A stretch of DNA of 33,783 nucleotides, taken from IMG/VR virus record IMGVR_UViG_3300043449_000243, positions 1-33,783 of that record. One strand, given 5' to 3'. A model generated the notes under the pieces. It was given only the letters and a program-made list of their open reading frames with translations, did no database searches and was not told the DNA's origin. Below are positions 29,701-33,783 of this stretch, one piece after another. The DNA is from a virus. The first letter of the stretch is position 1. Each line of letters begins with the position of its first letter. A program made the position numbers and the translations under genes.

Positions 29701-30186
29701 TTACTCCTTAGATTTGCTGCCAACGACGCGAAGATCGCGCTGCGGCAAGTGGAAAAATGGTTCTTCAAAACGTACATTCTCAAAACCTGCTTCAACTAAC
29801 ATAGTGCCGATTTGCTGTTTTGAGTAGCACCAATGATGGCGCATCGTATCAGGTTCGGGCATTCCGAACAATGCACGCCCGATCAAGTCATCGTTCCTGT
29901 GTCCCTGATTCCATAGCGCAATTACATTGTCAAGGCACGGCATTTCAAGCGACAACTGACCGCCCGGCTTTAGCACCCGCAACCACTCTAGCAACGTTTG
30001 TTTCGCTTTAGGTGTCGGGATATGCTCAAACAAATGGATCGCGGAAATCTCATCGGCATGGTTATCCGGCAAATCAAGTTCTGTTACATCCGAAATCAGG
30101 TCTTGCTCGCCAATGCAATCAACATTGATCCAGCCAGGCCAAGACCTATCACCCGCCCCTAGATGGAGTCGAATACGCTCTGCCAT
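29701..30186 (-). CDS. SAM-dependent methyltransferase
   Basis: A 161-residue Rossmann-fold methyltransferase. Motif I is LHLGAGDRSWPGWINVDC at residues 7-24, followed by an acidic strand (SDVTELDLPD), the core helix AIHLFEHI, and WLRVLKPGGQLSLEMP as the post-II strand-turn. It resembles small COG4627/Methyltransf_11-type enzymes often found with glycan genes. ATG 30186, with GGGGC upstream and a 28-bp overlap with the glycosyltransferase gene, is preferred over the longer frame from 30315. Substrate is unknown. Confidence 0.8.
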   Translation of the reverse strand: MAERIRLHLGAGDRSWPGWINVDCIGEQDLISDVTELDLPDNHADEISAIHLFEHIPTPKAKQTLLEWLRVLKPGGQLSLEMPCLDNVIALWNQGHRNDDLIGRALFGMPEPDTMRHHWCYSKQQIGTMLVEAGFENVRFEEPFFHLPQRDLRVVGSKSKE

Positions 30187-30986
30187 TTGCGCCCCAAGGT
30201 TTCCGGTGAATAATGTTGCTGGATGTATTGCTGTCCTGCCCTTACCAAAGCGTTCAATTCGTGCCTGTAGGCTTGCGAGAACTGAAGCCCACCCTTGACT
30301 GGCCCAAGGTAACAAAAGTGCCTGAATTCCTTGTTTATATCAATCTTACTGGCGATTACAAAGCAACCCGACATGATTGCATTGATGAGCCTGTTCGCGC
30401 TTTTGTAGGTTTCTTCCTTGCTTGGCAGCAAAACAATGTTGTTTTGCCGCAAAAGCTGTTCTTGGGCGGCTGTAGACCACGGCACGCACTCAACCTGATC
30501 GTTAGGCCCTGTGCAGTACGTCATGTCGTACTGTTTCAGCATCTTCCGATAAGGCAATATTTCTTTCAGATTGCTCTGATGCCCTAGCCACAAATATTTG
30601 TTACCGTCGGCGTGGGGTTGACCGCTATTCTCCCAAGTGTCGGGAATTACTTGGGCATCTTTTTCCGCATAAACGCGGATTCGTCGCGCCATTTCCGCAG
30701 TCGGGCACACCACGGCATCAGCTTTTTGAGCCATTTCCGCATAAATTTCCCCTAACTTTGGGTGCGTGAAATGATCGTCGCAAATGTCCACTACTGCTTT
30801 TGCGCCCCTAGCTTGCACTTGCTCAAACATCACTAAATCGTCGGGCTGCGGCTTGGAAAACACCGTGATATCTGCGCCCCTAGCGTTCAATCTTGAGTGA
30901 TAACCGCAGTACGCAGACGGCATAGCCGCCCTCAATCGATAGGATGCCATCTCAGCACCGCCGCTGTGCATGAATGAAACTCTCAT
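30159..30986 (-). CDS. Glycosyltransferase, GT-B-like (275 aa)
   Basis: A 275-residue protein with the outline of a GT-B enzyme. The N-terminus has SGGAEMASYRLRAAMPS, a middle part has KAVVDICDDHFTHPKLGE and ADAVVCPTAEMARRIR, then YLWLGHQSNLKEILPYR begins the second Rossmann half. The donor-site region reads IVLLPSKEETYKSANRLINA, matching the usual 'LP....E....N...A' pattern. It is overlapped by the methyltransferase gene and coupled to the DUF115 gene by a 4-bp overlap. It may modify virion proteins or surface sugars. Confidence 0.75.
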   Translation of the reverse strand: MRVSFMHSGGAEMASYRLRAAMPSAYCGYHSRLNARGADITVFSKPQPDDLVMFEQVQARGAKAVVDICDDHFTHPKLGEIYAEMAQKADAVVCPTAEMARRIRVYAEKDAQVIPDTWENSGQPHADGNKYLWLGHQSNLKEILPYRKMLKQYDMTYCTGPNDQVECVPWSTAAQEQLLRQNNIVLLPSKEETYKSANRLINAIMSGCFVIASKIDINKEFRHFCYLGPVKGGLQFSQAYRHELNALVRAGQQYIQQHYSPETLGRKWQSVFDSI

Positions 30987-31774
30987 ACTCGCTTTCCGAG
31001 GCGTTTGCGCTCGTCCATGATTGCTGCGATTAGACCGCCGCCATGCACATTAAAATGAATGTCAGGCAACGTCTTAAAGTATTCTTGAAATTCGTTTGCT
31101 TGCTGCGCCATTGCGCCATTAGACAAGAACCGTTTACCACCGACGATTACATCAATCGGCTCATCAACGCCCTCGCCTGTAAATCGTTTAGTCTTGCCGT
31201 CATCTGCTAGGCAAGAGTCAAAGCCGTACATCTCAAACGTTCTGAAACCTAAAACATAACTTACCGATACCGCACGCATTCCCGACGTAGTGCCACCGCC
31301 GACAAGAAACTTCTTGTTAAAGATACTGCTGAAAGGTTCGTTGTTGTATTCCTCATAGGCAAACGAGTGCCACAAAATGACTTTGTTTGCTTTCAGCGCG
31401 TCAAACATTGACGGATCGCACCTAGAAGCCACTAAATAGACTGTATGCGCGTTTGCTTCGCTTAGCTGTGCGCTTCTATCGCGTGGGTCAACACAGCACC
31501 ATAGATCGGGCTGTATGCCGTTTTTGCAAAGGAAATCATGCGCTCCCTTGACTGCAAATATCGGGCGACCGCGTGCGCGTTCTGCTCGTATATTTTCAAT
31601 CTGAGATGGCATTGAAGGCCCACTACCCACGACGACCATGTGACCGTCGTGAGCAATGAGACTTGGTACTAGCTCCGGTAAACCCCGCGCAATCGCAGAG
31701 CGAATGTTAGACACAATGCCATCAGGCGTGCCTGCGGCTTTAACATTAACCTTTAATTGCGCGAGATTTTCCAT
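30983..31774 (-). CDS. DUF115/MptE-like domain protein
   Basis: A 263-residue protein with the DUF115 pattern: MVVVGSGPSMPSQIENIR near residue 45, RPIFAVKGAHDFLCKNGIQP and DLWCCVDPRD. This is the Rossmann-type domain found in archaeal MptE and in bacterial proteins linked to flagellin glycosylation (Maf-like). A Gly-rich VGGGTTSGMRAVSVSYVLGF and MYGFDSCL follow. ATG 31774 overlaps the upstream stop by one base (TAATG); the longer frame to 31882 is the other frame of the decoration gene. Together with the next two genes it forms a likely glycan cassette. Confidence 0.75.
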   Translation of the reverse strand: MENLAQLKVNVKAAGTPDGIVSNIRSAIARGLPELVPSLIAHDGHMVVVGSGPSMPSQIENIRAERARGRPIFAVKGAHDFLCKNGIQPDLWCCVDPRDRSAQLSEANAHTVYLVASRCDPSMFDALKANKVILWHSFAYEEYNNEPFSSIFNKKFLVGGGTTSGMRAVSVSYVLGFRTFEMYGFDSCLADDGKTKRFTGEGVDEPIDVIVGGKRFLSNGAMAQQANEFQEYFKTLPDIHFNVHGGGLIAAIMDERKRLGKRV

Positions 31775-32256
31775 TAGCCAGGCATTGCACCTGTGCCGAT
31801 AACCGCGATGCCAGCAGCGATACAAGTAACCGCCGTGGCATTCGAGATCGTGCGGGTCGAAGTGCAGCCGATAACCAAACAACCGGAAACCGTTGCATCG
31901 TCCAACACACCACCGGTCGCGGTCGTATACAGAGGCACATTGTCGTCACAGTTAGCTGCAAGGTTCACTTGCATCACACCGGACAACTGCACCCACCCGT
32001 AATAGCCCGAGGCAATCGAGACTTGCGCGAAACCGACGCGCTTGCTGTTTGCCGAGTTGGTGGTAGTCAGCAAAGCAGCAGTCTGCGAGGCGGTAATGGT
32101 CACCGCGCCGTAGGTGCTGATTGCTTCAGAGGCTTGCACATACATCGCTTCGCCGCCATCGCTCAACAGCACTTTCGTGCCGGGAGTGAATTGTGCGGTG
32201 GTCGAAGTATCGGTAAAGTTAGTGCCGATAACACCGGATACGCTAAACGTAGGCAT
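31774..32256 (-). CDS. Putative capsid decoration protein (160 aa)
   Basis: A Thr/Ala/Ser/Val-rich beta protein (TTAQFTPGTKVLLSDGGEAM; YVQASEAISTYGAVTITASQ) with hydrophobic Ala/Ile-rich C-terminal part. The composition and position, 12 bp downstream of the major capsid gene, fit a head decoration or stabilising protein. It has AAGGAGA before ATG 32256 and a one-base overlap with the DUF115 gene. Confidence 0.65.
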   Translation of the reverse strand: MPTFSVSGVIGTNFTDTSTTAQFTPGTKVLLSDGGEAMYVQASEAISTYGAVTITASQTAALLTTTNSANSKRVGFAQVSIASGYYGWVQLSGVMQVNLAANCDDNVPLYTTATGGVLDDATVSGCLVIGCTSTRTISNATAVTCIAAGIAVIGTGAMPG

Positions 32257-32268
32257 TTTATTTTCTCC

Positions 32269-33189
32269 TTAAGCAATCAGCACGCCGCAGAACTGCGGGC
32301 CGCTGCTAGTCAAGTTACCGGCCCAACCAATCAGCTTAACGATTGCATCTTGGTTGACTGCCTGGCGCTCGCCACCAATCGGAACAAAGTTACGATCAGC
32401 GTGCGGACGGAACATCAGGTACTTGGTGTTCAAGAAGAACATATGGTTAGCGGTTGCAGAAGAACCGATACCACCATCAAGCACCACATCCGAAGCCATA
32501 CCAGCGCCAAAGTATTTCAGCGAGGCAAAGCCTGCACCGGCCATCGAAGAACCGCTGTCGGTGATACGCTGAATCGACTGAAGCGATTGCAGGTACAAAC
32601 GATAGTAGTTGTTGTCGGCCACGATCAGGTCAGGCTTGTCCGTACCCCGGATCAACTGAACCGCAACGCTGTCCATGTACTGCTGAATATTGCTTGCAGT
32701 AACAGCAGCACCGCCGTTAGTCACGCCGGAATAAGACACTGAGCGCCAGAACGTCCAGGTCGCACGATCAATACCGCCGTAAGTACCGGTAGCCGGGCTA
32801 TCAGGCACAGCAGCGCCCAAGCCGGTCAGGTTCTTACCTGCGTTACCAGTTCCGTCTAGGTACAGGTCGCCGCTGATACGGTTAGCGATTTGAGCCTCGG
32901 CAACAGCCATACGGCCATCGAGCAAGTCGATGATCGCTTCCTTGCCGCTGTTCTGAATCATTTCCAAGCCGCTGATCGAAACTGCCGAAGCGTACTGAGT
33001 GATCGAGAACTGCGCCGCAGAGATCGGGCTGTTTTGGGACACGTTCAACACTTCATAGCCGCTATAGCTGTTGGTGTTGTTGGTGGCCGTGTCGTTATAC
33101 ATAATCTCTTGCAAGATCACGTTACCGCCGGAGAAGGTCTTAACGTTTCCACGTTCCTTCAGTCGGCGCAAGAGGGCGTTGTTGTTTGT
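32269..33189 (-). CDS. Major capsid protein, exon 2 (residues 28-333)
   Basis: This holds 306 residues of the coat protein, starting at ACA 33189 after the intron's terminal G. The only in-frame start that would avoid the intron is a TTG at 33171. It has no ribosome binding site and would cut off a conserved-looking N-terminus, so a spliced product is far more likely. The sequence has the look of HK97-fold podophage coats: an early GGNVILQE strand, SGYEVLNVS, then SGLEMIQNSGKEAIIDLL, which resembles the conserved long-helix region. The following gene on the same strand is a decoration-like protein. The ~333-residue spliced length is ordinary for this class. I did not assign a named capsid family. 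Confidence 0.88.
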   Translation of the reverse strand, partial: TNNNALLRRLKERGNVKTFSGGNVILQEIMYNDTATNNTNSYSGYEVLNVSQNSPISAAQFSITQYASAVSISGLEMIQNSGKEAIIDLLDGRMAVAEAQIANRISGDLYLDGTGNAGKNLTGLGAAVPDSPATGTYGGIDRATWTFWRSVSYSGVTNGGAAVTASNIQQYMDSVAVQLIRGTDKPDLIVADNNYYRLYLQSLQSIQRITDSGSSMAGAGFASLKYFGAGMASDVVLDGGIGSSATANHMFFLNTKYLMFRPHADRNFVPIGGERQAVNQDAIVKLIGWAGNLTSSGPQFCGVLIA

Positions 33190-33260
33190 CCTTTTTGTTC
33201 ATGTCCTCGGCTCTTTATCCGAAGCTCCTGCATGTTTTCTTCCATGCAGAGCAGACTATC

Positions 33261-33719
33261 TCATCGTAAGTTTTTCGCTTGCTTGGTGGCGCTAATTTTT
33301 GCACCGTGACCTTTCGGCTTTCCAAGCTGCGCCAATCTACGCTTCAAGTTGCTTTCCGCGCTCGGACGGTAACCATTGGCTACTCGTGCCGCCGCTGCCT
33401 TTTTTGGAGCATCCGCAGGGGGTCTAAACGACAATTCATTTTCGTTTAGCAACAAATCTTGTACCCTGTAATGCTTCATCCAAGACAACTCACGCTCGCG
33501 CTTCTCAATCACGGATACATCTGCTGGCATTGTTTCTAACACTTTCATTTGAAACAAACCAGCGTGATCGTTCCACGCTTCCTGCAACCGTCTAGAAGTG
33601 TGTTTCCCGGATTTCAACAGGCTGCGATGCTCGCGCATCCGCTTACCTATCTTGCCTGATGTGCAGCCTACATAAGCCGCGCCGGTACTTGCATCTTCTA
33701 ATCCGTAGATCGTTACCAT
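33261..33719 (-). CDS. GIY-YIG homing endonuclease inside the intron
   Basis: A 152-residue protein with the GIY-YIG module at the N-terminus: IYGLED near residue 4 and AYVG near residue 15 form the two signature strands, followed by KRMREHR (catalytic-type Arg) and an IEKRERE stretch supplying the usual Glu. The basic C-terminal third (LKRRLAQLGKPKGHGAKIS and onwards) looks like a NUMOD-type DNA-binding tail. It starts at 33719 behind GAGGGGA with spacing 7. Its last codons lie in the intron P8 3' strand, so the ORF occupies the P8 loop. Known members cut intronless alleles and spread the intron by repair. Here the expected target is the capsid gene near the exon junction, which is inference. 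Confidence 0.9.
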   Translation of the reverse strand: MVTIYGLEDASTGAAYVGCTSGKIGKRMREHRSLLKSGKHTSRRLQEAWNDHAGLFQMKVLETMPADVSVIEKRERELSWMKHYRVQDLLLNENELSFRPPADAPKKAAAARVANGYRPSAESNLKRRLAQLGKPKGHGAKISATKQAKNLR

Positions 33720-33749
33720 TTGGGATTCCCCTCTTTGGTTAATACTTAC

Positions 33750-33783
33750 GCTCCGCGCTCGTGGGACTTGACTTCCGTCGCAT
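33750..33783. repeat. Contig-end overlap, copy 2
   Basis: Exact copy of positions 1-34. The base before it (33749) continues directly into intron sequence on the minus strand, so one copy should be dropped when the genome is closed, leaving 33749 bp. Confidence 0.9.

Larger units (their letters stand above)
33190..33783 (-). other. Group I intron in the major capsid gene, 3' part with ORF
   Basis: This continues the intron from position 1 (33750-33783 duplicate 1-34). P8 is CGTAAGT (33750-33744) with ACTTACG (33271-33265), and the endonuclease ORF sits in its loop, with its last codons forming the 3' strand. J8/7 is ATGAGA, followed by the P7 3' strand TAGTC (33258-33254), which pairs with GACTA at 41-37. 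P9 is a hairpin of GCTCTGCATG (33252-33243) with CATGCAGGAGC (33234-33224), and a further small hairpin follows. The last intron base is G at 33190, as expected for the terminal omega-G, and exon 2 begins with ACA. Confidence 0.85.

Noticed and set aside
32269-33171. Coat protein starting at TTG 33171 with a free-standing GIY-YIG gene upstream
   Set aside because: There is no ribosome binding site at the TTG. An in-frame upstream segment (TNNNALL) continues exactly to the intron's terminal G, and exon 1 with its own ribosome binding site matches it across the contig junction.
1-33783. tRNA genes, CRISPR arrays, insertion sequences, integrase/att sites
   Set aside because: I scanned for cloverleaf arms with the T-loop motif, regular spaced repeats, transposase motifs and tyrosine/serine recombinase motifs. 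None was convincing by eye.

Overview
This window is the complete or near-complete genome of a short-tailed (podovirus-type) dsDNA phage of the class Caudoviricetes. It is probably an aquatic phage recovered as a circular metagenomic contig. The first 34 bases are repeated exactly as the last 34, so the ends join to a circle of about 33.75 kb. A Gram-negative host is inferred weakly, from the lipobox protein, the SSB-type acidic tail and the small M15-type endolysin. There is no integrase, RNA polymerase, DNA polymerase or tail-tape protein, which points to a P22/T7-like virion and heavy reliance on host replication.

Layout. The late/virion block is on the minus strand and wraps through the contig ends. 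Transcribed from about 7.6 kb downwards it reads small terminase, large terminase, small structural genes, LPD23-type metallopeptidase, portal, two small head-region proteins, scaffold, then the major capsid gene. Across the contig junction it continues from 32.3 kb down to 17.2 kb: decoration-like protein, a DUF115/glycosyltransferase/methyltransferase cassette, head-tail adaptor and tail proteins, three large ejection-type proteins, fibres, and lysis genes. A second minus-strand block (12.7-7.6 kb) holds a Cro/CI-like repressor, a structured non-coding region, a TET-associated-type glycosyltransferase (TAGT), a replication-like gene, NinB, a Ref-like nuclease, a VRR-NUC nuclease and a DUF5856 protein. 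The only long plus-strand operon (12.9-17.2 kb) diverges from the repressor. It carries an ERF annealing protein, a YqaJ exonuclease, an SSB-tailed protein, a MazG-like enzyme and many very small genes that overlap as ATGA.

Headline. The major capsid gene is split. Its first 27 codons lie at 224-144 on the minus strand and the remaining 306 at 33189-32269. Between them, across the contig junction, is a group I intron of about 703 nt with a GIY-YIG endonuclease ORF in its P8 loop. P1 (with the expected U.G at the splice site), P7, P8 and P9 can all be drawn by eye, and splicing restores an open frame. Ordinary gene calling would miss exon 1 and truncate exon 2.

Other points of interest: a roughly 360-nt structured region on the minus strand (12099-12458) with two long inverted repeats in interleaved (pseudoknot) order, just upstream of the TAGT operon; a TAGT enzyme with no visible TET/JBP partner; an HNH homing-type gene inserted antisense so that its ribosome binding site lies inside the first codons of a tail-fibre gene; a glycan-like cassette among the virion genes; and at least eight short genes, found by reading overlaps and ribosome binding sites, that a simple ORF length cut-off would lose.
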